Positions 27,544-35,925 of a DNA stretch of 64,000 nucleotides are shown piece after piece. Each line of letters starts with the position of its first letter. Positions within the stretch are counted from its first letter, which is position 1. This DNA is from Kuafuiihalomonas sp964473255 (lineage in GTDB: Bacteria; Myxococcota; Kuafuiibacteriia; Kuafuiibacteriales; Kuafuiibacteriaceae), in contig CAYYOT010000008.1 of NCBI GenBank assembly GCA_964473255.1, positions 1 to 64,000 of the forward strand. The letters are read 5' to 3'. A model generated the notes under the pieces. That model searched no databases, was not told the DNA's origin, and saw only the letters and a program-made list of their open reading frames with translations. A program made the position numbers and the translations under genes.

Positions 27544-28626
27544 ATGCGCGTCGAGGTCAGCCGCATTCTCGCCGGGGCGGGTCGGCCTCGAATCAAGTTT
27601 TCTTCGGCTTCCGAGCACCGCCTCGTCACGGACTATGAGGCGGACGTCGCGAGTCTCCTCGGCCTGTACGTGCGCTGCGCGTCCCGACTCTTGTGGAACT
27701 GGGCGCGGATCGAAACGAGTCGCCTGGAACCACTCGAAGCCGCGGTCGCCGACGTGCTTCCACGAAAGTCCCTGCCTCGGGCGACGACCTTCAGTATCGA
27801 GGTGCGGGGCAAAGGGAGCTTCGGGGCCAGTCCCATGCAGATCCGAGGGGCGGTCCGATCCGCGGTCGAACGCGCCCTCGGCTGGCACGTTCACGCGGAA
27901 AACCCGGATATTTGGCTGGTGGTTCGCGTCCTGCCCGATGGCGTCTGGGTGAGTGCCGACCTCGCTGGGAACCTCACCAAGCGAGGCTACCGGCCCCCGC
28001 GAGTTGAGGCTCCCATCCGCGAGAACCTCGCGGCCCAGATGGTCGCGCTGTCGGGATGGTACCCCCAACGCGAGGCGCTGATCGATCCCTTCGCCGGTTC
28101 GGGCACCCTCCTCATCGAGGCCGATGGTTGGGCGACGACCCGTCCCGTTCCGAGGAGGTTGGCGAGCTGGCTGAGCCCTCCGGCTGCCCCGCCTCTGCGC
28201 CCCGAAACCGTGCATCGCCTCTTGGGGATCGAGGAGGACCCTCTCATCCGACCGGCTCTCGAGCGCTCGCTTCGGGCGGCGGGAGCCTCGCCGATCCCCG
28301 TGGTCTTCGGCGACCTCCGATCACTTTCAGGTTCCGAGCTACGCGCGAAGCTCGATTCGCCGACGGGGGTCGTGCTGGCCAATCCTCCTTACGGCGTTCG
28401 GATCGGCGAGGACGTCGAACTCGACGAGGTTTACGGCGAGCTCGGACGCCTGTGGAGCGAGCTGGGTGCCGGATGGCGGTTGGCGATGATCGGTCTTCCG
28501 GATCGCGTCGAGCGGGTGTTCGGCACCGACGTGCGGATGAAGAAGCCTATGCGCAACGGCGATCTGCCGACGTACTTCTACCGTTTCGGCGAAGAGCCCG
28601 ACTTTCGCCCGAGCGCGAAGTCGTAG
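27544..28626 (+). CDS. THUMP-domain RNA N2-guanosine methyltransferase (RlmL N-terminal-like)
   Basis: The protein has a THUMP-like N-terminal half and a SAM-dependent methyltransferase domain with LIDPFAGSGTLLIEA (SAM site) and VVLANPPYGVRIGE, the NPPY catalytic motif of N-methyltransferases acting on guanine or adenine. This matches the UPF0020/RlmL-type family, so the substrate is probably rRNA or tRNA. I start at ATG 27544 (360 residues) because an upstream ATG at 27412 would overlap the ferredoxin gene; the start is uncertain. The 3' end overlaps the convergent outer-membrane gene by 49 bases. Confidence 0.82.
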   Translation: MRVEVSRILAGAGRPRIKFSSASEHRLVTDYEADVASLLGLYVRCASRLLWNWARIETSRLEPLEAAVADVLPRKSLPRATTFSIEVRGKGSFGASPMQIRGAVRSAVERALGWHVHAENPDIWLVVRVLPDGVWVSADLAGNLTKRGYRPPRVEAPIRENLAAQMVALSGWYPQREALIDPFAGSGTLLIEADGWATTRPVPRRLASWLSPPAAPPLRPETVHRLLGIEEDPLIRPALERSLRAAGASPIPVVFGDLRSLSGSELRAKLDSPTGVVLANPPYGVRIGEDVELDEVYGELGRLWSELGAGWRLAMIGLPDRVERVFGTDVRMKKPMRNGDLPTYFYRFGEEPDFRPSAKS

Positions 28627-29393
28627 CCCAGACCGAGGCTGAGCGTGGGCGTGAAGGCGTACTGCCGAATGACGGCGTCGAGCTCGGCTTCGCTCTCCTG
28701 AGCCAGCTGGTCGGCCTGGGCCGGGAACACGGGCGAATCGATCCGGATGTCGGAGGAGGACGCCACCGTCCCCAGGAGACCGAGCGCCAGGCGGAGCGTG
28801 AAGTCCTCGATAAGGAAGCGATAGCCGATCTCACCGTGCAGGCCGTGCAGCGTCGAACGCAGCGTCGCGCTGCCCTCGATATCGAAGGTCGGATCGTCGA
28901 TGACCGAGGTGAGGACGTCGGTCGAGGCGACGGAACCGCTGACCTGCATCATCGTGTATCCGAACTGAAGATAGAAGCCTCGGCTCTGCCTGGGGCTCCA
29001 GGCGGCAAACGTACGAACGGCAAAGCCTTGCTGCAGCACCGAACGCACGAGGGCGGAGATGTCGGCATCCACGCCCGCGATCTCCGTCACGATGGACTCC
29101 GTTGCATCGAGGTACGCCGATGGCGTCGCACCGATCGCAGCGCCCAGGCGCCAGTGGCGCGGGAACTCCAGCTCCAGTCGGCCGCCGACGAGCACGGGAA
29201 AGTCGGTGGTCGCTTCGACCAGAAGGTGGTAGCCGCCGTCCGAAGCTCGCTGCGTATCTTCGACCAATCGGTTGGGCGCGGGGTTGGGCTCCGCTTGCGC
29301 CGCGCCAGCGGCCAGCAGCAGCAAGGCGATGCAGGAAAGCTTGCCGGCTCGATTCGTGAGCTCAAGCACGGCAGGGGAAGAGACAGTCGCCAT
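28578..29393 (-). CDS. Putative outer-membrane beta-barrel protein
   Basis: Unrecognised family, 271 residues. A signal peptide (about 1-34, hydrophobic core CIALLLLAAGAAQA) is followed by alternating amphipathic strands (LRLALGLLG, SLGLGYDFALG near the C-terminus), as in small outer-membrane barrels of myxobacteria. The terminal tail GRKSGSSPKR is basic and lacks the usual C-terminal aromatic residue, so the barrel call is an inference. It stands alone between convergent and divergent neighbours. Confidence 0.6.
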   Translation of the reverse strand: MATVSSPAVLELTNRAGKLSCIALLLLAAGAAQAEPNPAPNRLVEDTQRASDGGYHLLVEATTDFPVLVGGRLELEFPRHWRLGAAIGATPSAYLDATESIVTEIAGVDADISALVRSVLQQGFAVRTFAAWSPRQSRGFYLQFGYTMMQVSGSVASTDVLTSVIDDPTFDIEGSATLRSTLHGLHGEIGYRFLIEDFTLRLALGLLGTVASSSDIRIDSPVFPAQADQLAQESEAELDAVIRQYAFTPTLSLGLGYDFALGRKSGSSPKR

Positions 29394-29614
29394 CGATCAT
29401 GCGTGGCGCAGACTTCGAGCTCCATTCAGACTTTCCTCTCAAAAGAAGGTTCTGCGAGTCGGGCACCCACCGAGGACGGACCGCGAAATATGGCCTCACC
29501 ACTCTTCGGACCTCGGTGCGTTCGCTGGGGCATAAAGGTGCCGCGGTGGCGGTTGAGGGCGAGGGGCTGCGACCAAAGTTGACAGGTGTGCCCCGCGGTG
29601 CGACCGGCCGGTCG

Positions 29615-30454
29615 ATGGTGGCTGCCGATCCCAAGATCGTCGTGACCATTCTCCAGGCACGCCGGGTGGTGCTGCCCTACATGTTCATTCGCCACGTCCT
29701 ACCGCGCATGCGTGAGCGATTCCGGGGAACGATCGAGGTCGTTTTGATCCAGCACCGAACGCTGCCCGGTGGGGCCGACGGCTTTCTCGAGACCACCCAT
29801 GTCGACCTCAGCTGGGGACAGCGAGTTCAGCAGTGGTCGGAGGACGGTCGGTTCGCCCCCGCGGACATCATCACCCACGACATCCAGAACCCGAGCTACC
29901 CTTCGATACCATCGCTCCATTTCGCCTGTCGGGAATCACTGGAACGTGGCGCGGATTTTCACCTGTGGCTCGAGGATGATGCATTGGTCTGGGATCCGGA
30001 GTTCGGTCGGTGGCCCGAAATGTTTGGCGATCGCGAGATCGGAGTCTATCGTTCCTTCAGTGACGTCAACTCGGCTTTCTTCGTGACCCGCCCCAGCTTC
30101 GATCGGCGCGTGTTGTCCGCTCTCGAGGATTATGGCCGCTGGTCCCGGGCGGAACGCATCGAGAGGTTCCTTCGAAAGAGCGTGCGCACACGTAGGGCCC
30201 ATCTCAATCCGGCATACGCCGTACGCAATCATCGAAATTTGTATCCCTTTACCGGCCCGCGCTTCGTGGCCGACATGGTTCGTCGACTTGCACCTGACGA
30301 AGCTCATCTTCTCGATCTCGAGCTGGGAGCGGGAGCGAGCCGGCTCCCGCCGGTCGGACGGGCGGAGATGGCTTGGCTGCGGGTACGAGACTGGGCGCGG
30401 CCGATCGAGCTGAGCCGTCGCTTCAAGAACGAGATCGTGGAGAGGTCGCGTTAG
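29615..30454 (+). CDS. Glycosyltransferase-like protein of unknown function
   Basis: The frame is open from 29399, but the segment to 29614 is low in conserved character; I start at ATG 29615 (279 residues) where the fold clearly begins (PKIVVTILQARRVVLPYM). The sequence LWLEDDALVWDP provides a DxD-like acidic cluster and the ITHDIQNPSYPSIPSLHFA region resembles GT-A nucleotide-sugar enzymes. No membrane segment is seen. Possible role: sugar transfer to a surface glycan. No close family is recognised with confidence. Confidence 0.6.
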   Translation: MVAADPKIVVTILQARRVVLPYMFIRHVLPRMRERFRGTIEVVLIQHRTLPGGADGFLETTHVDLSWGQRVQQWSEDGRFAPADIITHDIQNPSYPSIPSLHFACRESLERGADFHLWLEDDALVWDPEFGRWPEMFGDREIGVYRSFSDVNSAFFVTRPSFDRRVLSALEDYGRWSRAERIERFLRKSVRTRRAHLNPAYAVRNHRNLYPFTGPRFVADMVRRLAPDEAHLLDLELGAGASRLPPVGRAEMAWLRVRDWARPIELSRRFKNEIVERSR

Positions 30455-30475
30455 CGACACGCAGCGCGGGGTACC

Positions 30476-31243
30476 TCAGCCGAATCGAGCGGATCGACGT
30501 CGGACTTCGCGGGCCAGCCCGGGTCGCTCCAGGGCCTCATAGGCGCGGCTCCACAGAGAGCCGAGGCGGGTCCACGTTGCGGAGCGGCGGCGGCCGGCGA
30601 AGCATGCGTCCTTGAGAACGCACAGCGCCGCTCCCGGGAGGTCGTCATAGAGGAGGCGGGTCGACCATCGATCGATCTCGTCGAGCGAAAGGCCGGAGTC
30701 GGTGGGGATCGGGCTCGGACCAAAGGTTCGGCGCGGGGCCGCCACGCCCACGCCATCGAGACCCGGTCGAAGGCGGTAGCTCGATGGAAGCTCCGGGACC
30801 TTCGACAGGTTGAAGTCGGGAAGCGACGGGAGCCGCAGCGCGTGGCGCACGGCGCGGGCGACCTCGGGATCCCCGTCTTCGTCGTCTTCGGAGTGCTCGG
30901 CCAGGAGTCGAGAAAACGCATGGGCCGTCGACGAAGCGAAGTCGTGCGGGCGGCCGGTCCCGTCGAGTCTCACCACGGGGGCATCAACGAGGCCCAGCTC
31001 GGGCGCCCGCACGACGTGAGCGTAGTGCGGGCCCTCCCGCCCGCGAGAGGCGAAAGGAAAGACTTCCAGGGGCGTGTCGATGCCGACCGCGTCTTCGGGC
31101 GGCATCACCACTCCGAAGGCGTCGTCGAGAAGGTCTTCGAGCCGCTGCAGACTGTCGCCGACCAGCGATGCAAGGGCCGACTCGAGATCGATCAAGGCTC
31201 GAGGCACCAGCTCGGGGCGACGGTTGCCGGTCAGCGGATTCAT
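30476..31243 (-). CDS. Hypothetical protein (255 residues), third gene of the serC cluster
   Basis: Unrecognised. The ATG at 31243 overlaps the stop of the SRPBCC gene (ATGA), which fixes the start and implies coupling; the longer open frame upstream is a shadow. The protein is rich in Arg, Leu and Asp with no signal peptide or membrane segment. Its first half has an acidic helical region (LIDLESALASLVGDSLQRLE). Two short segments near the C-terminus (ACFAGRRRSATWTRLGSLWS) are unusually rich in aromatics and arginine. Function unknown. Confidence 0.6.
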   Translation of the reverse strand: MNPLTGNRRPELVPRALIDLESALASLVGDSLQRLEDLLDDAFGVVMPPEDAVGIDTPLEVFPFASRGREGPHYAHVVRAPELGLVDAPVVRLDGTGRPHDFASSTAHAFSRLLAEHSEDDEDGDPEVARAVRHALRLPSLPDFNLSKVPELPSSYRLRPGLDGVGVAAPRRTFGPSPIPTDSGLSLDEIDRWSTRLLYDDLPGAALCVLKDACFAGRRRSATWTRLGSLWSRAYEALERPGLAREVRRRSARFG

Positions 31244-31785
31244 GGGGGGTGAGTCTCTCCCGTTTCGACGAGGCTCTTCAGGTTGTGGAGCTCCCGCTCG
31301 ATGACCTGACCCATCAGCGTGTCGCCGGCAAGATAGAGGATCCAGCGATAGGACAGAGGCACGGCGGCGGTCTCGCGGTTGGTTACCCGACAGTCGGAGC
31401 CCTTCTGCTTTATCACGAAGGAGCCTTCGACCGGGTCGACGGGCTCGACCGGCGAGGCCGATTCGCTCGCGGAAGCGAGTGGAAAGAAGCGATAGGCGAC
31501 GAGGGTCGGCGATGATGTCTCGGTGATCTCGAGGACTCGAGCCGTTCCATCTTCGAAGCGGACCACCAGGCGCGCCGGCGACTGGACTTCGGTATCGGCG
31601 TCGAGGCCGGTATACCAGGATCGCCACTCTTCGACGGTATCCAGGTGCCGAAAGACGCGAGCCGGTGGCGCTTCGATCTGAAGGCTCCTTTCGATGCTCA
31701 TCTCGGCCGGCAGCCAGCGGGCACTCGCGAAAAAGAGCGCGAGTCCACCGAGAAGCAGTATCGGCAAGATGCGAATGGCGTTCAC
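31240..31785 (-). CDS. SRPBCC-fold protein with N-terminal membrane anchor
   Basis: The 181-residue product has an N-terminal hydrophobic helix (about 5-21) and then an SRPBCC/polyketide-cyclase-like domain: EAPPARVFRHLDTVEEW is the conserved opening strand-helix of that fold and a long C-terminal helix (YLAGDTLMGQVIERELHNLK) closes it. Such domains bind hydrophobic ligands. GTG start, three bases after serC; the next gene overlaps by ATGA. Ligand unknown. Confidence 0.78.
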   Translation of the reverse strand: MNAIRILPILLLGGLALFFASARWLPAEMSIERSLQIEAPPARVFRHLDTVEEWRSWYTGLDADTEVQSPARLVVRFEDGTARVLEITETSSPTLVAYRFFPLASASESASPVEPVDPVEGSFVIKQKGSDCRVTNRETAAVPLSYRWILYLAGDTLMGQVIERELHNLKSLVETGETHPP

Positions 31786-31788
31786 GCC

Positions 31789-32880
31789 TCAAGCACTCCG
31801 GGCCGCGGCGAACGTCCGCATGAAGTGGGCGAGCCGCTCGACGTGCTCGACATCGACCGCGTTGTAGAGGCTCGCACGGATGCCGCCAACGCTTCGATGG
31901 CCTCGGAGTCCGAGGAGACCGTCGCCTTCGGCGAGTTCGAGGAATTCTTCCTGCAGGTCGGACGAAGGAAGGCGAAACGTCGGATTGACGCGAGAGCGGC
32001 TGTCTCGTTCCGTGGTCCCGGTAAACATCCTCGGGTGCGCGTCGACGGCATCGTAGACGAGCTGCTGCTTGATGGCGGTTCGCTCGATCATGGCGTCGAG
32101 GCCTCCCTGCTCTTCGGTCCATGCCAGCACGAGCTCGAGCAGATACACGGCGAAGGTGGGGGGTGTGTGGTAGAGGCTCTCGGCGTCGGCGTGGGTCTGA
32201 AAGCGAAGGAACTTCGGAATGTCCTCGCGAGCCGAGGCCATCCAGTCGCGCCGCGCGACGACCACGGTCACCCCGGCGGGACCCAGATTCTTCTGCGCGC
32301 TCGCGTAGACGAGTTCCGTTCGCGCGACATCGAGCTCTCGGGTGAGGATGTCCGAAGATGCGTCGACGACCAGCGGTACGTCGGTCATCGGCAAGGTCTT
32401 CATCTGGGTACCGACGACCGTGTTGTTCGAGGTCACGTGGAGGTACGCGGCACCCGGATCGAGTTCCAGCTCATCGGGTTCCGGGACGCGGCGGTACTCA
32501 CCGTCGACCTTGCCGCTCCCCGCCTGGCGGGCGGTTCCGATGCGCGCGGCCTCCTGGAGGGCCTTCTCTCCCCAGCGTCCGGCGACCACGTAGTCGGCCG
32601 AGCGCCCCGCAACCAGGAAGTTCAGCGGGACCCAAGCAAACATTCCCGAGGCCCCGCCCTGGAGGAGCAGGACATCGTGACTGTCGGGCACGCGCAGCAG
32701 CCGTCGCAGACGCGCGACAGCGCTCCGGTGAACCGCATCGTAATCCGCGTCCCTGTGCGACTGCTCCATGATGGAGATCCCTCGGCCGGCGTAATCCAAG
32801 AGCTCCGCCCGAGCCCGCTCGAGTACAGCCGTTGGAAGGGCCGCTGGCCCGGGCGAGAAGTTTGCCGGTCGGTTCGACAT
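31789..32880 (-). CDS. serC: Phosphoserine aminotransferase
   Basis: The 363-residue PLP enzyme starts NFSPGPAALP and contains the SerC signature segments SHRDADY (substrate contact), LLQGGASGMF and the PLP-lysine motif YASAQKNLGPAG, followed by the SNNTVVGTQ dimer loop region. It converts 3-phosphohydroxypyruvate and glutamate to phosphoserine and 2-oxoglutarate in serine synthesis. I chose the ATG at 32880, which leaves the family-typical short N-terminus; an upstream start nine codons earlier is possible. It is the first gene of a three-gene operon with the SRPBCC and 255-residue proteins. serA and serB are not adjacent. Confidence 0.96.
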   Translation of the reverse strand: MSNRPANFSPGPAALPTAVLERARAELLDYAGRGISIMEQSHRDADYDAVHRSAVARLRRLLRVPDSHDVLLLQGGASGMFAWVPLNFLVAGRSADYVVAGRWGEKALQEAARIGTARQAGSGKVDGEYRRVPEPDELELDPGAAYLHVTSNNTVVGTQMKTLPMTDVPLVVDASSDILTRELDVARTELVYASAQKNLGPAGVTVVVARRDWMASAREDIPKFLRFQTHADAESLYHTPPTFAVYLLELVLAWTEEQGGLDAMIERTAIKQQLVYDAVDAHPRMFTGTTERDSRSRVNPTFRLPSSDLQEEFLELAEGDGLLGLRGHRSVGGIRASLYNAVDVEHVERLAHFMRTFAAARSA

Positions 32881-32940
32881 GGAGGCTGCACCGTAGCCCG
32901 CGGTCACGGCGGCGTCAGCAAGCGTCGACGCGCGCCGGTG

Positions 32941-33939
32941 CTACTGCACTCGGACCCAGCGGGTCCTCCCCGGGGGTGGCTCGACTGATACGATGTACTC
33001 CGCTCGCCGATTCGCCACCTCGTTGGTCTCGTCCGGGGTTCGCACGGCGAGCGCCCCTTCGCCCATACCGGCGAAAAGGATCGGGACCCGAACGCCGTGG
33101 GATCGAAACCAGCGAGCGATGGCGCGGGCCCGGTGCTGGGATAGCACCAGATTGGATCGGGCCGAGCCGACGGTGTCGGTGTGACCGGCGATGTACAGCT
33201 TTACCGGAGCCCACCGCCCATAGTCGGCGATCGTTTTCTCGAGGGCGGCGAGGCTCGCCTCCAGCTTTCCGGCCTCGGACGCGGGGATGGCGGCGGATCC
33301 CGTGGCGAAGTGAACTTCCTCGTGCGGAACATCGACCCGCCATGGGTAGAGCGTCACGCTGCGAAAGCGCTCGACTTCGTCGAAGACGGTCAGCTCGACC
33401 CGCAGGACTTCCCCCTCTGGCGGCTGCCAGGCGATCCGCCCATCGGACGAGAGCCGACCGGCGTCATGGCCCAAGGGCGCGGTCTTCCGTCCGTAGAGCG
33501 TGAGCTCGTATCGCGCGAGAGGCGCGTCCGCCTCGACGCGTAGCGAGCCATCGGCGATCGACTCCGGCGTGGCGTGGGCGACGAAGTCCAAAGGCGCGAG
33601 GCTCTCCGCCGAAAAGGAAAGTGGCATCGAGGCCTCGCGCCCGTCGGCGAACCGAGCACGCAGCTCCCCGGAAAAGGCGTACTCCCCCGCTTTGGGGAAC
33701 CGCAGCTCGACGCGGATTGTCGAGCCGGGTCGTCGCTGGCCGATGCTGCGCGCGATGGGCTCAACGCCTGGCGCCCGGAGTTCGACTCGCAGGGAACGCA
33801 GGGGAGCGTGCACCTCGACGACGAACGCTGCGGGCTTCGAGCCGAACAGCCCGCGCTCCACCGAGAACGTCAGATCATCGGCTTGAGCGGAAGCGGAACC
33901 GGGCAGCGCCCAGAGCAGACCCGCCGCGAGCAGCGTCAG
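32941..33939 (-). CDS. OmpA-family cell-wall-binding protein
   Basis: The C-terminal OmpA domain (about 220-325) has VHFATGSAAI, YIAGHTDTVGS and the NRRAEYIV end motif, so it should bind peptidoglycan. Ahead of it lie about 180 residues of beta-rich domain. The first recognisable feature is the hydrophobic segment TLLAAGLLWALPGSASAQA. No ATG, GTG or TTG lies near it in frame; the nearest in-frame start-like codon is a CTG that overlaps the upstream stop (CTGA, 33936-33939). I use that CTG, which leaves a signal peptide without basic residues. It is the last gene of the FliA-like sigma cluster. Confidence 0.8.
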   Translation of the reverse strand: MTLLAAGLLWALPGSASAQADDLTFSVERGLFGSKPAAFVVEVHAPLRSLRVELRAPGVEPIARSIGQRRPGSTIRVELRFPKAGEYAFSGELRARFADGREASMPLSFSAESLAPLDFVAHATPESIADGSLRVEADAPLARYELTLYGRKTAPLGHDAGRLSSDGRIAWQPPEGEVLRVELTVFDEVERFRSVTLYPWRVDVPHEEVHFATGSAAIPASEAGKLEASLAALEKTIADYGRWAPVKLYIAGHTDTVGSARSNLVLSQHRARAIARWFRSHGVRVPILFAGMGEGALAVRTPDETNEVANRRAEYIVSVEPPPGRTRWVRVQ

Positions 33940-34214
33940 ACCTGAGCGCCGAGGAGCTGCCGCAGCGTCGAGCTGGAAGCCTCGACGACCTTTGACGCGA
34001 CCTCGAGTTCCTGAGTGAACCGATAGACCTGTACCTGGAGCGCCAGAAGCTCGGCCGCCTGGTACCGCTGGCCGGACGCGGCCGCGTCGAGGGCCTTTTC
34101 GCTTTGGGCTTGATGCGCGACGAGCGACTCCATCGCTGCCCAGCCCGGGTGGGCGACCGAAGGACGCACCGTCTCGGCGACGGGCGCCACGGGGATGGTC
34201 GGCGCGACCTTCAC
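33936..34214 (-). CDS. Small type-III-secretion inner-rod-like protein (SctI/YscI type), candidate
   Basis: The 92-residue protein has a Pro-rich N-terminus and a helical C-terminal half ending in LLALQVQVYRFTQELEVASK and VVEASSSTLRQLLGAQV. That pattern, LLxLQ then a helix with ELVxKVVE and a terminal LxxxQ, is the one I associate with the EscI/YscI/HrpB inner-rod family of type III secretion. It starts at GTG overlapping the sigma-factor stop (GTGA). No ATPase, export gate or secretin is in the window. The assignment is by motif resemblance only. Confidence 0.5.
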   Translation of the reverse strand: MKVAPTIPVAPVAETVRPSVAHPGWAAMESLVAHQAQSEKALDAAASGQRYQAAELLALQVQVYRFTQELEVASKVVEASSSTLRQLLGAQV

Positions 34215-34876
34215 CGGGCGTGCTTTCGGTGGGTCGGGCGGCGCGGCTGGGAGCGATGGGCCGGCCGCCGAACCGGTTCGTGGTGTGCCGGACAGGACGC
34301 CGGAGCATGCCCGGGATCCTTCACCAGACGAGCGAGGTTGTCGACGGCTCGAGCATGAAGACGACAGACCCAGCTCTTTGACAGGCCGAGGATGCGTCCG
34401 ACCTCGGCCAGGGTTCGTTCTTCACCGTAGTAGGCCTGGAGCAGCGACTGCTCTTCGACCGTCAGCCGTCCGAGTGCCTCACGAAGACGAACGCGGTTTC
34501 GGGCCCCGGCCCAAAGGTCTTCGACCCTCGGCCGGTCACCGAGCGACGCAAGCTCGTCGAGGACGTCGGACGACAGCTGAATCCAAACGGCATCCTCCCC
34601 GGCTTCTTCGGCAGCGTTCCGCGCGTACTGCCGCCGGGATAGCCAGCCCATGCCTCGTAGGCCGTCCATGATGGCCCCATGGATCCGGGGAAAGGCGTAG
34701 GTCGATAGGGGGATGCCTCGCTCTGGATCGTAGCGAGCAGTCGCCTCCAGGAATCCGATTGTTCCGTAGGCGATCAGGTCGTCGAGTTCCACGGACCGCG
34801 GAAGAGAGCGGTGAACACGACGGGCGATCCGCTCGACCAGAGCGCGATCGGCGTCATCGGATGTTCGACAGCGCAT
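34211..34876 (-). CDS. FliA/WhiG-type sigma factor
   Basis: The 221-residue product has region 2 with DLIAYGTIGFLEATARYDPE and STYAFPRIHGAIMDGLRGMG, the hallmark of sigma-28 factors. Region 4 contains LTVEEQSLLQAYYGEERTLA and LSKSWVCRLHARAVDNL. The C-terminal 35 residues are a His/Arg/Pro-rich tail that continues into the overlap with the next gene and is not part of the sigma fold. It overlaps the upstream small gene by 23 bases and the downstream one by GTGA, so it is embedded in a cluster of secretion-like proteins. It probably directs transcription of a small secretion or motility regulon. No flagellar genes are nearby. Confidence 0.88.
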   Translation of the reverse strand: MRCRTSDDADRALVERIARRVHRSLPRSVELDDLIAYGTIGFLEATARYDPERGIPLSTYAFPRIHGAIMDGLRGMGWLSRRQYARNAAEEAGEDAVWIQLSSDVLDELASLGDRPRVEDLWAGARNRVRLREALGRLTVEEQSLLQAYYGEERTLAEVGRILGLSKSWVCRLHARAVDNLARLVKDPGHAPASCPAHHEPVRRPAHRSQPRRPTHRKHAR

Positions 34877-35276
34877 TCTTGGCCGCCTCGTGCTTCGTCT
34901 TCATGAGGTTCGAGACCAGCGAGAACTGTCGGGTGTCCTGCTGCACTTCCTGCTGAATCTGCAGGTACTGCAGATTGAAGTTGGCCTGAAGCTCGGTGAG
35001 TTCGCGGGTCGCTAGCATCATGTCGTCGACGCCCGAGCCGGCCCCCGTCGGAGTGACCGGAGGGGTCAGGGCCTCGTCGAGGGGCAAGGTCGCCGCCGAA
35101 ACCAAAGCGGCACCTGGCAAGACCGGTGAGGCGACGGCCAGGCCGCTGCTCACCGCTCGCGTCGAGCGTAAGATGCTGTTCTTCATGACCTCTCCAAAGG
35201 AGGGATTGGCGGATCGTCGCTTGACGGACGACCGCACCACCATGGGTTGGGCGAGCGGAGGCTGAATCTGCGTCAC
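34854..35276 (-). CDS. Small helical protein, possible type III rod/needle-type subunit
   Basis: The 140-residue product begins at GTG 35276 (in-frame ATGs at 35243 and 35186 are alternatives; the latter has GGAG five bases upstream). A hydrophobic segment (GLAVASPVLPGAALVSA) is followed by a strongly helical C-terminus: LQANFNLQYLQIQQEVQQ, then TRQFSLVSNLMKTKHEAAKN. I recall similar C-termini in myxobacterial hypothetical proteins but cannot name a family. Position upstream of the FliA-like sigma and the SctI-like gene suggests a subunit of the same apparatus. Confidence 0.5.
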   Translation of the reverse strand: MTQIQPPLAQPMVVRSSVKRRSANPSFGEVMKNSILRSTRAVSSGLAVASPVLPGAALVSAATLPLDEALTPPVTPTGAGSGVDDMMLATRELTELQANFNLQYLQIQQEVQQDTRQFSLVSNLMKTKHEAAKNALSNIR

Positions 35277-35343
35277 GACCGTGAGTATCGGTCAGGTGCG
35301 CCTTTCGTTGTCGGAAACGTCGACGAAACTCGTTTCGTGCCCG

Positions 35344-35925
35344 TCAGAGGAAGCCGCGGTCCCGCAGCCGACCGACCACCACGTCACCGAGCTCTTCGGC
35401 GAGGGTTTCAGGCTTCCGAAGATCGACAGACTCCGTGGTTCCGGTCCAGGCGAGGTCGAAATCCGGTAGAACGTGGAGGTTGGTCTCCAAGGAGATCACC
35501 TGCTGCTCCGTGATCTCGGTGTTGCGGGTCCCCCAATACGAACGGTACCAGGTCGAGTAGCCGACTCCGTAGTCCGTCGTGCGAGCGGTCAGCTTTCCGG
35601 TGACGCTCAGCAGCCGGATCATCAGCACCGAGTCGAAGCCGCCCTTTTTCACCGTGACCTCGAGCTCCTCCTCGGTCATCGCATCGAAGTTGGGAATCAC
35701 TTCGAACAGCGAGGTGGCGTCCGTCTTTCCGTACCGTTCCAGGTGGCGAGCCAACGTCTGCTCGAAGAGGATGCGGTCGGCTTTGCTCCGCGCGTTCTGC
35801 GTCGCCACGAGCACCTTCGCGAGCTTGAACGGCTCCGTCTTCGGGTTCGACCATTCCGCGGCGAGCTTGGTCGAAGAACACGCCGTCCCGAGCAGCAGCA
35901 AGATGGTCGACAGAAGACGCGTCAT
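35344..35925 (-). CDS. Putative lipoprotein (DUF4136-like)
   Basis: The ATG at 35925 overlaps the mscS stop (ATGA) and opens a signal peptide of about 17 residues (TRLLSTILLLLGTAC) whose terminal LGTAC is a weak lipobox. The 193-residue product then has a DUF4136-like body: AAEWSNP near the start, VLVATQN, then a region with a conserved YSTWYRSYWGTRNTEITEQQ segment. This is typical of small outer-membrane lipoproteins of unknown function. Co-translation with mscS suggests an envelope-stress or osmotic context. Confidence 0.75.
   Translation of the reverse strand: MTRLLSTILLLLGTACSSTKLAAEWSNPKTEPFKLAKVLVATQNARSKADRILFEQTLARHLERYGKTDATSLFEVIPNFDAMTEEELEVTVKKGGFDSVLMIRLLSVTGKLTARTTDYGVGYSTWYRSYWGTRNTEITEQQVISLETNLHVLPDFDLAWTGTTESVDLRKPETLAEELGDVVVGRLRDRGFL

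Noticed and set aside
31645..32988. Open frame of 447 codons on the plus strand
   Set aside because: It is antisense to serC and the SRPBCC gene, both of which have clear family motifs.
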